DNA of 55,239 nucleotides, taken from a virus. Of the stretch, positions 31,954 to 39,410 are shown in pieces. Both the position numbers and the translations under genes were made by a program. The stretch is taken from IMG/VR virus record IMGVR_UViG_3300045109_000002, positions 1-55,239 of that record. One strand, written 5' to 3'. Within the stretch, counting starts at the first letter, position 1; every line of letters starts with the position of its first letter. The notes beneath the pieces were generated by a model. That model was given only the letters and a program-made list of their open reading frames with translations, had not been told where the DNA came from and ran no database searches.

Positions 31954-33349
31954 CCAAGATGTGGAAGTGTTGTTGCGAGAAGCCCAGGAGACCATCAAGC
32001 GGCAGCAGCAGATGCTGGAGGAGTTGACTGCCATACCTGCGAAGGTGGCCAGTGTGGTGGGCATCAAAGGGGAGCAGGTGCTCTTGAGCAATGGGAGCGT
32101 GGTGCCCATGCCTGCCGAGAAGGTGAAGGCTGGTGAGATGGTGCAGGTGGCGCCTACGGGGATGGTGGTCGCCAAGCTGCCCTTCGAGAGCTATGGGCAG
32201 TCGGGGACGGTGGTCAGGATTGAAGGGGGAGTGTTTCAGGTGGCTGCTGAACAGGGGGTGTTGACCATTGGGGCCTCAAGGGTGCCGGTCGAGGTGGGCG
32301 ACGAGGTGGTGCTCGATGGGACAGGGTTGGTGATTGCGCACAAGTTCACGAGACCTCCGCAGCATGCCTTTACGGCTGACACCCATGTGGGGTGGGACGA
32401 TATTGGTGGGCTTGAAGAGGCCAAGTTGGCCCTCAGGGAGGCAGTCGAGATGCCTTATACGCATGCTGCCCTGTTTAAGCACTTTGGGAAGCGTCACCCC
32501 CGTGGGGTACTGCTCCACGGGTTGCCTGGTAACGGGAAGACCATGCTTGGGAAGGCGACGGCGACGGCGATTGCTAAGGCACATGGTAAGACCACCGTAC
32601 CAGGTGCCTTCATTTACATCAAGGGACCTGAGCTGTTGAGCAAGTGGGTGGGTGAGAGCGAGAGCATGATAAGGGGGCTGTTTGAAGGTGCACGAAAGCA
32701 TCGTGCGCGCCATGGGTATCCGGCCGTGATCTTCATTGATGAAGCAGACTCGCTACTGACGGCGCGCGGCACGCGCACCGCAGGCGGGATGGAGCACACC
32801 ATTGTGCCTCAGTTTTTGAGCGAGATGGACGGGTTAGAGGAGTCAGGGGCGATTGTGTTGCTGGCCACCAACAGGGCGGACATGCTGGATAGCGCGGTCA
32901 CGCGTCCTGGGCGGATAGACCGTAAGGTCTACGTCGCCCCGCCTGACCTGAATGCCGTCATTCGCATCTTTGCCATCCACCTGAAGGGGGTGCCGGTGGT
33001 GGGCGAGAACCTCCCTGGGTATGGGGCGAATGTGCTGTTTAGCGATGCCTTTCCGTTGTATCAGTTGCGGACCTCGAAGGGGACCATGGTGTTCCATGTG
33101 CACCATGCGGTGTCGGGGGCGATGGTGGCTGGGTTGGTGGAGCAAGCGAGTGCGAAGGCCATTCACAGGTGCGTGGCGGCCAAGGTGAAGACCGGCGGAG
33201 TGTGCGAAGGAGATGTTGATGAGGCGTTCCGTTCGGTCTACATGGAGCACTTGAGAGGAACGCACCAGGCTGAGTTGGAGGATTATGCGGACAGGCATGG
33301 GTGCACCATTGAAGCGGTAGCCAAGGTGCAGGGGGTGGTGCAGGGATGA
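31946..33349 (+). CDS. AAA+ ATPase of the ARC/Mpa/PAN proteasomal type
   Basis: 467 residues from ATG 31946. Residues 5-28 are a short coiled coil. Residues 31-80 and 85-133 look like tandem OB folds (SVVGIKGEQVLLSNGSVVPM; TVVRIEGGVFQVAAEQG). The AAA module follows: GWDDIGGLEEAKLALREAVE, Walker A GLPGNGKT (192-199), pore segment IYIKGPELLSKWVGESES, Walker B AVIFIDEADSLL (260-271), sensor LLATNRADML and arginine fingers RPGRIDRK. This domain order and KGPELL are those of ARC/Mpa unfoldases. The C-terminus (KVQGVVQG) lacks the HbYX motif used to dock on 20S proteasomes. It likely unfolds or remodels proteins. Confidence 0.85.
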   Translation: MSDQDVEVLLREAQETIKRQQQMLEELTAIPAKVASVVGIKGEQVLLSNGSVVPMPAEKVKAGEMVQVAPTGMVVAKLPFESYGQSGTVVRIEGGVFQVAAEQGVLTIGASRVPVEVGDEVVLDGTGLVIAHKFTRPPQHAFTADTHVGWDDIGGLEEAKLALREAVEMPYTHAALFKHFGKRHPRGVLLHGLPGNGKTMLGKATATAIAKAHGKTTVPGAFIYIKGPELLSKWVGESESMIRGLFEGARKHRARHGYPAVIFIDEADSLLTARGTRTAGGMEHTIVPQFLSEMDGLEESGAIVLLATNRADMLDSAVTRPGRIDRKVYVAPPDLNAVIRIFAIHLKGVPVVGENLPGYGANVLFSDAFPLYQLRTSKGTMVFHVHHAVSGAMVAGLVEQASAKAIHRCVAAKVKTGGVCEGDVDEAFRSVYMEHLRGTHQAELEDYADRHGCTIEAVAKVQGVVQG

Positions 33350-33383
33350 CTTTGACTGGGCAGGTGTGGAAGGCAGGTGAGTC

Positions 33384-33656
33384 TTGCCAATACGCAAGTA
33401 CCGTCCTAGCGGTGACACAGGCAAGGGCGAGGGTGAGGGTGATGCGGAGTTCACGACAGTAGAGGTACCTCCGGTGAGCGAGGTAAGTGAGAGGCTGGCA
33501 CAGGCGCTCCAGCAGCAACCGAGACCTTGCGGGGTGGGATGTTGGTGTGACGAATGCCTGTATCGGGGGTGTGAGGGGCATGTTGGGCTAATTTTGACCA
33601 GGGCAGAGTACCTGTCAGGTGTGCGCAGGAATGTGAAAAAGGAAGGTGAAAAATGA
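33384..33656 (+). CDS. Small Cys-rich protein, TTG start
   Basis: 90 residues from TTG 33384. A Lys/Glu/Gly-rich N-terminus is followed by the helix VSEVSERLAQALQQQPRPCG and the motif CGVGCWCDECLYRGCEGH, with five Cys that could bind metal. A 38-codon frame from ATG 33346 overlaps in another phase, so the true start is uncertain. Function unknown. Confidence 0.5.
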   Translation: MPIRKYRPSGDTGKGEGEGDAEFTTVEVPPVSEVSERLAQALQQQPRPCGVGCWCDECLYRGCEGHVGLILTRAEYLSGVRRNVKKEGEK

Positions 33657-33886
33657 GCGAACAGGTTGGTGGCGGCCGAGGTGGACAGGAGAGGGTGAAG
33701 AGGCCGGTTGGCCCTGACGTGGGTGACATAGACACTGACGATGAAGTGGTCAGGGTCGACCCTGGGTCTACTGTGGACATGGAACGCAAGCTCAAAGAGG
33801 CTGCTGACAGGGTGGCGAAGGAGAAAGCGCGAGAGGCCGCAACAATCGCCGCCAGAAAGAAGAGGCGCGCATGTTGCTGTTGCTGA
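33653..33886 (+). CDS. Hypothetical charged protein
   Basis: 77 residues; acidic middle (VGDIDTDDEVVRVDPGSTVD), then a Lys/Glu/Ala helix (KLKEAADRVAKEKAREAATI) and a C-terminus of Arg/Lys and four Cys (KKRRACCCC). Coiled-coil or DNA-binding helix possible. SD GGAAGGTG. Its stop region overlaps the membrane protein start. Confidence 0.5.
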   Translation: MSEQVGGGRGGQERVKRPVGPDVGDIDTDDEVVRVDPGSTVDMERKLKEAADRVAKEKAREAATIAARKKRRACCCC

Positions 33887-34263
33887 AGTTGGGTATAGAG
33901 AGTCTCGCGGTGGGTAGCATCAGCATGACCCTCACCCGTAGCCGCCTGTTTCGCGAGACACGCTGGTGGCTGGCGCGGGAACGCAAACATTGGCCTCATG
34001 AGGTCGTTTGGGACCTGGTTAAGTGCCCCTGGTGCCTCAGCCATTGGCTAGGATGGGTCGTAGTGGCCCTTGCGGGGCCGCTAGACGTGACATCGCACTG
34101 GTGGCTGGATTTTGTACTCAACTGGTTCACTATCGTCGCTCTGGCACCTGTGAGCGCGTTTCTCATTCATCGCATTTATGGTGCCCTCCCACCTGTCCCT
34201 AGCGAAGCCGAGTGGCACGAGGTCCCCGACACAGTCAACGCAGCAGAGGAGATTCACCAATGA
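33871..34263 (+). CDS. DUF1360-like membrane protein
   Basis: 130 residues. An N-terminal LAVGSISMTLTRSRLFRETR segment, the motif KCPWCLSHWLGWVVVALAGP and two hydrophobic segments match the DUF1360 family (helix with LTxxL, CPWCxxxW, membrane spans). A second member lies at 1321..1650. Function of the family is unknown; phage copies are common. Confidence 0.7.
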   Translation: MLLLLKLGIESLAVGSISMTLTRSRLFRETRWWLARERKHWPHEVVWDLVKCPWCLSHWLGWVVVALAGPLDVTSHWWLDFVLNWFTIVALAPVSAFLIHRIYGALPPVPSEAEWHEVPDTVNAAEEIHQ

Positions 34264-34463
34264 TGGGTCCAGGCAAGTACGACGACTTGTGTACTTACGT
34301 CCGTACTAGTACTTCATCCAAAGGGTGCATCGTCATCGCCATCCAAGGCAGCCAAGGCTCGGGCATGTCCTGTCAGGCCACACCAGAAATCACCAACATC
34401 CTACCGGCCATCCTGCGCCGCGTAGCCGACAACATCGAAGAGAAAGGAGCAGCAAACGCATGA
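34260..34463 (+). CDS. Hypothetical small protein
   Basis: 67 residues from ATG 34260 (GAGGAG upstream). GCIVIAIQGSQGSGMSCQAT is followed by NILPAILRRVADNIEEKG, a strand-loop-helix pattern. It overlaps neighbours by ATGA at both ends. No family is recognised. Confidence 0.55.
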   Translation: MMGPGKYDDLCTYVRTSTSSKGCIVIAIQGSQGSGMSCQATPEITNILPAILRRVADNIEEKGAANA

Positions 34464-34810
34464 TACCCAAATTCGGCCCCGACGAGCCTTTTTCCCACGA
34501 CTCACCTGAGCCTCGCTCACCCTACAGTGGTAAAGCCTACGAGCCAACCGGCAAGACAGTAACCACCCAAATCGAATGCTCAGCGGCCGACCTTGTAAAC
34601 CCAGACGGCAAAAGCACCCTCATCCTGGCCATCCGCTTGGGCTTCGACCCGACAGGAGACGCCGACCTCGTCCTCGCCCAAGCCATCCCTCGTGACTTCC
34701 TAGACTTCCTGCGCACCAAGGATGTCGATGCCAAGCTGCGCAACCACATTGCCGACTACCTTCACGATGTTGCGGAACAGTGGAGGTCTGGTACCATCTT
34801 TAAGAGCTAG
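34460..34810 (+). CDS. Hypothetical protein
   Basis: 116 residues from ATG 34460. A disordered Pro/Ser-rich start (DSPEPRSPYSGKAYEPTG) precedes an alpha/beta part (TLILAIRLGFDPTGDADLVL, then IPRDFLDFLRTKDVDAKLRN). It ends convergently against the leftward gene, sharing 4 bases. No family is recognised. Confidence 0.55.
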   Translation: MIPKFGPDEPFSHDSPEPRSPYSGKAYEPTGKTVTTQIECSAADLVNPDGKSTLILAIRLGFDPTGDADLVLAQAIPRDFLDFLRTKDVDAKLRNHIADYLHDVAEQWRSGTIFKS

Positions 34811-35076
34811 TCGTCCTTGTCTGGCATGACGCGCAACGCTGCCACCTTCCGAATAGGCACCACATACTCCGGGCCTGGTTCGGCGGTGAACACTACGCAC
34901 ATTTCGTTGAAGAACGCATGTTGCTCGAATCGAGTAAGTTTTTGGTTTTCTGGGGCGATGTTGTGCCACTTCGCACCTACCTGTACACTCGTAATCCTCT
35001 CCCGCAGGCTACGCGACGGCCAACCTTCAGTACTCCCTAACTCGTCGAGAAGTTCTTGCAAAGACCTGTCGCTCAT
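34807..35076 (-). CDS. Hypothetical protein, leftward island
   Basis: 89 residues: MSDRSLQELLDELGSTEGWP with helix-forming charge pattern, then FFNEMCVVFTAEPGPEYVVP. Leftward, in front of the repeat region 35084..35258, from which it is probably transcribed. No family is recognised; its link to the neighbouring ATPase suggests replication or regulation. Confidence 0.55.
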   Translation of the reverse strand: MSDRSLQELLDELGSTEGWPSRSLRERITSVQVGAKWHNIAPENQKLTRFEQHAFFNEMCVVFTAEPGPEYVVPIRKVAALRVMPDKDD

Positions 35077-35083
35077 TTTCCAC

Positions 35084-35258
35084 CTCTACAGACTTGCGAA
35101 TTTTGATACAAACTGTCTGTAAATATATATAAACACACATACTTACTTAATGTCGCATGTTGTCTCAGGCAGTCTCACGCACCAAACCAAATGCGACATC
35201 GTGCGACATTGGTTAAGTCTAATGTTATCAGTCGCGTAGTGGCGATTTGTCGCAAAAG
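35084..35258. repeat. TGTCGCA repeats and AT-rich segment, candidate origin or operator
   Basis: Four copies of TGTCGCA occur in both orientations: ATGTCGCAT (35150-35158), ATGCGACAT (35191-35199), TGCGACATT (35202-35210) and TTGTCGCAA (35248-35256). Beside them is the AT-rich run AAATATATATAAACACACAT, and an inverted repeat ACAGAC/GTCTGT (35089-35120). An AT-rich unwinding zone next to repeated protein sites is typical of replication origins; operator sites for the leftward gene are the alternative. Confidence 0.5.
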
Positions 35259-35265
35259 TGAGCAC

Positions 35266-36165
35266 TTAGACCACCCTATTTACACGATAATGCCCTTGAG
35301 CGACTCTGGTGAGCGCGCCGTCGCTGACTGCCTGCTCTACATAGCGCATAACAGTAGCGCGGGACATGGCACCGGTGAGGGCGCCCAGCAGTTGTTCGGT
35401 CTTGAAGGTGCCGCCTGGCCCGACGTTGCTGATGAACGCAGTCCAGAGGGCAAAGTTAATGTCGGCGTCGGCCTCTACCAGCCTGCCAGAGGTGTTGAAT
35501 TGCAGGTCGATGTATTTGTCGCTGGAGTTGCGTGGGAGCACCCACAAGCGACGCTGTGGTATGGATTCCACGTCACCAGGTTTGAGTGGCTCAATCATGA
35601 ACACGGTATCGAGGAAGCCGCCCCAGCCAGCGCTGCCTAAGATGCGCTCTCGCGGGCTGAGGTAGAACGAATCGCTCTTGGCCTTCGGTGAATGGCCCGA
35701 CCCCATGATGGTGATGTCTTGTTCTTTGCAGGTAGCAGTTAGGCCGGTGAGAAACCACGACACGTCCTTGTAGTCGTTCTTCAAGCCACCTGCCTGCATA
35801 AGTGAAATAAAGCCCTCGAAGAAGAAGAATTGCGGCGGAACAGGTGCTTCCAGGGCCTTCTTGATGATGGTGCCGATGTTGAAGATGCGCGTGTCTACGC
35901 AACTGAAGATGCTGACCTTGGCGCGCGGGATGCCTATGCGCCTGAGGGTGCGCTCGCAGCTCTCCATGGACCTGTCGCCTGACACGTACAGCCATGGGAC
36001 AGGAAAGCTACGGTAGCCCAATACATCCTTCCGCTCCTGCCATTGCTCTACGAACGTCTGGAGGAACCAAGTGGTCTTACCGGCACCGCTAGGGCCAGCC
36101 AACATGTGCACTTCGCGGCGCGGAAGTATCTGGTCTATAAGGTACTCAGGTCTTAGGTCTGCCAT
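35266..36165 (-). CDS. RepA/RecA-like P-loop ATPase, probable replicative helicase
   Basis: 299 residues from ATG 36165 (GGAGAG five bases upstream); a start at 36228 is possible but has no signal. Walker A MLAGPSGAGKTTWFLQTF is at residues 21-38, and the Walker B-like strand FFFFEGFISLMQ follows later; ITIMGSGHSPKAKSDSF resembles the motif 3 region of RepA-type hexameric helicases. The C-terminal 70 residues (TEQLLGALTGAMSRATVMRY, then VEQAVSDGALTRVAQGHY) look like a winged helix for DNA binding. It would unwind the template at replication. Confidence 0.75.
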   Translation of the reverse strand: MADLRPEYLIDQILPRREVHMLAGPSGAGKTTWFLQTFVEQWQERKDVLGYRSFPVPWLYVSGDRSMESCERTLRRIGIPRAKVSIFSCVDTRIFNIGTIIKKALEAPVPPQFFFFEGFISLMQAGGLKNDYKDVSWFLTGLTATCKEQDITIMGSGHSPKAKSDSFYLSPRERILGSAGWGGFLDTVFMIEPLKPGDVESIPQRRLWVLPRNSSDKYIDLQFNTSGRLVEADADINFALWTAFISNVGPGGTFKTEQLLGALTGAMSRATVMRYVEQAVSDGALTRVAQGHYRVNRVV

Positions 36166-36252
36166 ACCGCTCTCCTGCAAAGAGTTGGGGAGGGGCGTTG
36201 CAGGCGCCCCTGGCCCCGGTGGGTTCACACTACTGTACTGCCTGACGGGGGT

Positions 36253-36281
36253 GTTTTAGCACCGGTACCACCGTTTGTCAA
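36253..36281 (-). promoter_or_regulatory. Sigma70-type leftward promoter
   Basis: On the minus strand TTGACA (36276-36281), 17-base spacer and TAAAAC (36253-36258). It lies about 90 bases upstream of the ATPase start. A second TTGACA on the plus strand (36295-36300), with a poor -10 17 bases away (TAGACG), may start divergent transcription towards the endonuclease gene. Confidence 0.5.
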
Positions 36282-36346
36282 CGGATTTTGGTACTTGACA
36301 GCACCTCAGTACCTTGTTAGACGTTACAGGCCGAGGTGCTGCTGCT

Positions 36347-36731
36347 ATGCCTAAAGGCCCGACAAAAGAAGAATTGCGTAAGTGGAGAGGTGGGCACTTC
36401 GGGGGCCCTCGCTCCAAGTTCGCTACATTGAGCGAACAACGCAAGAACCTAGAGAACTCCCGGAGACGCGGGGCGCTGCGTAAGTATGCTGCTCCGATGT
36501 TGGACTTCGATGCATTGGTGGCCCTTGTAAGGGAATGCTCGATATGCAGCGTCAACTTTGCAGAGCTGCCCAAAAAATAAAGTACACATCGACCATGACC
36601 ACAAGACAGGCAAGTTCCGAGGTTTACTATGTTTTAACTGCAATGTTCTGTTGGGCCGTGCCCGAGACAGCGTCGAGATACTACTCAAGGCAGTCAAGTA
36701 CCTTAATGACTCGAAGGGAGTGACATCATGA
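36347..36731 (+). pseudogene. Endonuclease VII-like gene with a frame break at an A6 tract
   Basis: The first frame (ATG 36347) codes a basic N-terminus and CSICSVNFAELPKK, then stops at TAA 36578-36580. The frame one base further continues with VHIDHDHKTGKFRGLLCFNC, then NVLLGRARDS, and ends at 36731 with an ATGA overlap to the next gene. Together they make a complete endonuclease VII zinc/DHDH module. One A fewer in AAAAAA (about 36573-36578) restores a single frame. Sequencing error, mutation, or slippage on the A tract are all possible. Such enzymes cut branched DNA before packaging. Confidence 0.75.
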
Positions 36732-37099
36732 AAAAACGCATCACCCTGAAGGAACACATGACCGGCAAGGAGTTGGCGAAGTTGCTGCATCGGTCGCACT
36801 TGCGGTGGAACAATGGGGCGGTCATCGAACGCTTGTCAAGCGGGCGCCATAGCTACTGCATGATTGAGCAGATTGCCCGGTTGGCGGGGGTCAGCAACCA
36901 GACTCTAGACAGGCGCATAAGCAACGCACCCTACATCATCCCCGCCACGAACGACAAGTGCAGCACCAAGGCAGAATGCGTCCAAGCGTTCTGTGACCTG
37001 GGCGACATGAAGATTCCCGTTAAGGAATGGGTCGAAGAGATGCTGCAAAAGCAGCGGGAGCGTAATGAAGAAGAAACTGAACAATACCCGAAATCATGA
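36728..37099 (+). CDS. Hypothetical protein, paralogue A of an HTH-like pair
   Basis: 123 residues. MTGKELAKLLHRSHLRWNNG, then YCMIEQIARLAGVSNQTLDR, the latter resembling a helix-turn-helix. A Cys pair (KCSTKAECVQAFC) follows. The C-terminus is a charged helix. It aligns in pattern with the next gene, which overlaps by 4 bases. A start at ATG 36728 or at the internal MTGKEL is possible. Confidence 0.6.
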   Translation: MKKRITLKEHMTGKELAKLLHRSHLRWNNGAVIERLSSGRHSYCMIEQIARLAGVSNQTLDRRISNAPYIIPATNDKCSTKAECVQAFCDLGDMKIPVKEWVEEMLQKQRERNEEETEQYPKS

Positions 37100-37446
37100 C
37101 CGGCAAGCAGATAGCTGAGCTGCTCAGCAAGGTGCGCAGGCTCAAGTGGCGCCGGTATAAGCTGGGCAGTGGCCCCCGCAATGGATACTGTGCGCTTGGG
37201 CAGATAGCGAGGCTGGCTGGAGTGTCCAATGAGACCTTGGCTGAGGTGGACTGCGATGGTGGCAGATACGCTAACGCGGGCGGCGCATACGCCGCATGTA
37301 GACCAGTGACCGCTGTTAACGACCAAACCCTCTCCAAAGAGGACATGCTCAAGGGCTTGTGCGCCCTTGGTGAGCGCGAGGTGCCGGTAGGCAAGCTTGT
37401 AGCGAAGCTGCAAGCCCATGACCGTGTGAAAGGGAGGAGTAAGTGA
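37096..37446 (+). CDS. Hypothetical protein, paralogue B of an HTH-like pair
   Basis: 116 residues. MTGKQIAELLSKVRRLKWRR, then YCALGQIARLAGVSNETLAE, matching the upstream gene at MTGK-ELL, W, YC and QIARLAGVSN-TL. A C-terminal helix has EDMLKGLCALGEREVPVGKL. Tandem duplication is evident. Function unknown. Confidence 0.6.
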   Translation: MTGKQIAELLSKVRRLKWRRYKLGSGPRNGYCALGQIARLAGVSNETLAEVDCDGGRYANAGGAYAACRPVTAVNDQTLSKEDMLKGLCALGEREVPVGKLVAKLQAHDRVKGRSK

Positions 37447-37889
37447 GCACCATGGCCAACACACCTAAGCTGAATAACAAACTCATCAACTGCGTGCTCG
37501 AACATATCGAGCGCGAAGTCGAGAAAGGGTCGGGGGCCTACGACCAGAACAGGTGGGCCGAGATTGCCACTGGCTCTCGTCAACAGCCGGTCAAGTGCGG
37601 GACGACAGGATGTTTTGCGGGATGGGCCTGCCTGTTGTCGACCCCCCTCACGAAGTGGCGCGAGACCTTCGCTCCTGATGGGGACATCGAGGAGGTCAAC
37701 GAAACCTATGACTGGTCCAGTGTGGCAGCGAAAAAGCTGGGCCTCACCAGGGATGAAAGTGTTTACCTGTTCCATAGCGCCGAAGGTGGGCCTAGTAGGC
37801 AACTGAACACCATAAAGGACCGCCTCGCCAGCATTTGCAAGGCGCGTAGGTTGAAGGTAGACCTGAGCACTGTGCTGGCTGGTGAGTAG
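37443..37889 (+). CDS. GTxxCxAGWA-family protein, copy 1
   Basis: 148 residues from GTG 37443 (GGAGGAG upstream; ATG 37452 is an alternative). LNNKLINCVLEHIEREVEKG, then CGTTGCFAGWACLLSTPLTK and KKLGLTRDESVYLFHSAEGG. This family of small phage proteins has an N-terminal VLEHIE helix, a CGTxxCxAGWA motif and a C-terminal LGL helix. Role unknown. First of four tandem relatives. Confidence 0.65.
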   Translation: MSTMANTPKLNNKLINCVLEHIEREVEKGSGAYDQNRWAEIATGSRQQPVKCGTTGCFAGWACLLSTPLTKWRETFAPDGDIEEVNETYDWSSVAAKKLGLTRDESVYLFHSAEGGPSRQLNTIKDRLASICKARRLKVDLSTVLAGE

Positions 37890-37912
37890 GCTATACGCAA
37901 AGGAGAACATCA

Positions 37913-38359
37913 ATGGCCGAGTTGAACGAAAAGCTGCTCAGCTGTGTGTTGGAGCATATTGAGCGCGAGGTGCAGGAGGGCAGTGGCAAGTACAACCAGA
38001 ATAACTGGGGGAGGATCGACTGGACCCTGGTCGACAAGGCCCTCGCGGAAGGAGAAGACACAAGCATCGACCAGACCAAGTGCGGTACTGCTGCTTGTGT
38101 TGCGGGATGGGCTTGCATGCTGTCCACGCCGCTTGGGGAGTGGCGAAGGTTGATGTCGCACAATTACTTTGACTGGCCCACCGAAGGGCAGAAACGCCTA
38201 GGGTTGACAGCTCTCGAAGCTGACTACCTATTTACTGCTACTGACAGCGGTAGAGGGCATGAACAACTGGAGATCGTCAAGGGGCGCATAAGGGTCATTC
38301 GCGAGTGCCGCGAGAAGGGCGTTTTACTGTACGCACATAAGGACTTCTTTAAATACTGA
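37913..38359 (+). CDS. GTxxCxAGWA-family protein, copy 2
   Basis: 148 residues. MAELNEKLLSCVLEHIEREV, then CGTAACVAGWACMLSTPLGE and KRLGLTALEADYLFTATDSG. Compared with copy 3 it has an insertion of about 15 residues before the CGT motif. SD AAAGGAGA. Function unknown. Confidence 0.65.
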   Translation: MAELNEKLLSCVLEHIEREVQEGSGKYNQNNWGRIDWTLVDKALAEGEDTSIDQTKCGTAACVAGWACMLSTPLGEWRRLMSHNYFDWPTEGQKRLGLTALEADYLFTATDSGRGHEQLEIVKGRIRVIRECREKGVLLYAHKDFFKY

Positions 38360-38379
38360 GCCTGAAAGGAATGGACATC

Positions 38380-38538
38380 ATGGCCGAACTGAACGATAAA
38401 TGGGTCAATGAGGAGGTGCGGCGAATCGCCAAGCGCATCCTTGTCGAGATGCCTGGGCATTACCCTGCAATAGACCATGTTGCCCTGAAACAGGAGTTGC
38501 TCAAGTTCTCTGAGGAGGTTAAGAAATGGCCGAGCTGA
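38380..38538 (+). CDS. Short MAELN-start protein, possible recombinant relic
   Basis: 52 residues: MAELNDKWVNEEVRRIAKRI, then helices to EELKFSEE-type sequence and KKWPS. It keeps the first residues of the neighbouring family (MAELN) but not the CGT motif. AAAGGA precedes ATG 38380. It overlaps copy 3 by 13 bases. It may be a separate helical protein joined to a family leader by recombination. Confidence 0.5.
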   Translation: MAELNDKWVNEEVRRIAKRILVEMPGHYPAIDHVALKQELLKFSEEVKKWPS

Positions 38539-38924
38539 ACGAGAAGTTAATCGCTTGCGTGCTGGAGCATATTGAGCAGCACCCTGAGGAGTACGACCAG
38601 AACCTGTGGGCCCATGTCGAGGACCAAGAACAAGATGGCAACTACTGCGGCACTACCGCTTGCGTGGCGGGGTGGGCCTGCTTGCTGAGCACTCCGGTTG
38701 AGAAGTGGGGAGGGCCACACAATTATGGTTACTACTACTACTGCGAAGGCGCGAGGTTGCTGGGTCTTGATGTGACTGAGGCGTCCATGCTGTTCGGTGC
38801 GGCCGAAGGTGATTCGCCTGAGGCGAATGTGGTCATCATCAAGGGCAGGCTGGATTATATTCGCAAGCGGCGCGCGGAGTTGGCCCGTAAAGGTGGACAG
38901 GCGGGTGAGAAGGCGAAGGTTTGA
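38526..38924 (+). CDS. GTxxCxAGWA-family protein, copy 3
   Basis: 132 residues. MAELNEKLIACVLEHIEQHP, then CGTTACVAGWACLLSTPVEK and W, then YYYYCEGARLLGLDVTEASM. Shortest intact member and closest to copy 4. GAGGAGG upstream of ATG 38526. Function unknown. Confidence 0.65.
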   Translation: MAELNEKLIACVLEHIEQHPEEYDQNLWAHVEDQEQDGNYCGTTACVAGWACLLSTPVEKWGGPHNYGYYYYCEGARLLGLDVTEASMLFGAAEGDSPEANVVIIKGRLDYIRKRRAELARKGGQAGEKAKV

Positions 38925-38957
38925 GGCAGCAAAGGTCAACAAGAGAGGGTGGCGCAC

Positions 38958-39410
38958 ATGCCAGAACTAAACGAGAAACTGATAGCCTGTGTGTTGGAGC
39001 ACATTGAGAATCATCCCGAGGAATATGAGCAGAACGACTGGCTCAGCGTGCTCGACCTCCGAGAGGATGGTGAGTACTGCGGCACCAGAGGGTGTTTTGC
39101 AGGGTGGGCGGTGGCCCTGAGCACGCCTGTTGAGAAGTGAGGGGAGCTGCCGCCGACAATGGCTGTGAGCCAGAGCAACCGAGGCATCAGTTATTATCAC
39201 GAAAGGGCCGAGAAGTTGCTTGGTCTGACCCGTGTGGAGTCTCACGACCTGTTTGAAGGGGCTAACGGCGGCGACCCGGTGGGCAACCTCGCCATCATCA
39301 AAGAGAGGTTGCGGAGCATCCGTAGGGGCAGGGGGCTGGCGCCGGATGGGCCTGTGGTGGCCAGGGGCAAGAGCGAGAAAGGTAGGCCAGATGACGAGCA
39401 CACTAGCTGA
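38958..39410 (+). pseudogene. GTxxCxAGWA-family protein, copy 4, broken by TGA
   Basis: From ATG 38958 the frame encodes MPELNEKLIACVLEHIENHP and CGTRGCFAGWAVALSTPVEK, then meets TGA (39138-39140). The same frame continues without shift and carries the expected C-terminal half (YYHERAEKLLGLTRVESHDL, then LAIIKERLRSIRRGRG). In copy 3 the residue after STPVEK is Trp (TGG), so TGG to TGA explains the break. ATG 39159 could restart the second half. Nonsense mutation, readthrough or two split genes are possible. Confidence 0.7.

Noticed and set aside
33346-33462. A 38-codon frame after the ATPase gene
   Set aside because: It overlaps the Cys-rich gene in another phase and its product has no recognisable pattern; only kept as a note on the uncertain start.
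26290-34313. GTACTAGTAC-type palindromes and the shared 13-mer TACTGGTACTGTG (28091 and 30201)
   Set aside because: One copy of each lies within coding sequence and the words are short, so chance is likely; no consistent position relative to genes.
36535-36723. A 62-codon frame over the endonuclease VII region
   Set aside because: It is the third frame of the split gene and lacks the conserved Cys and DHDH residues.
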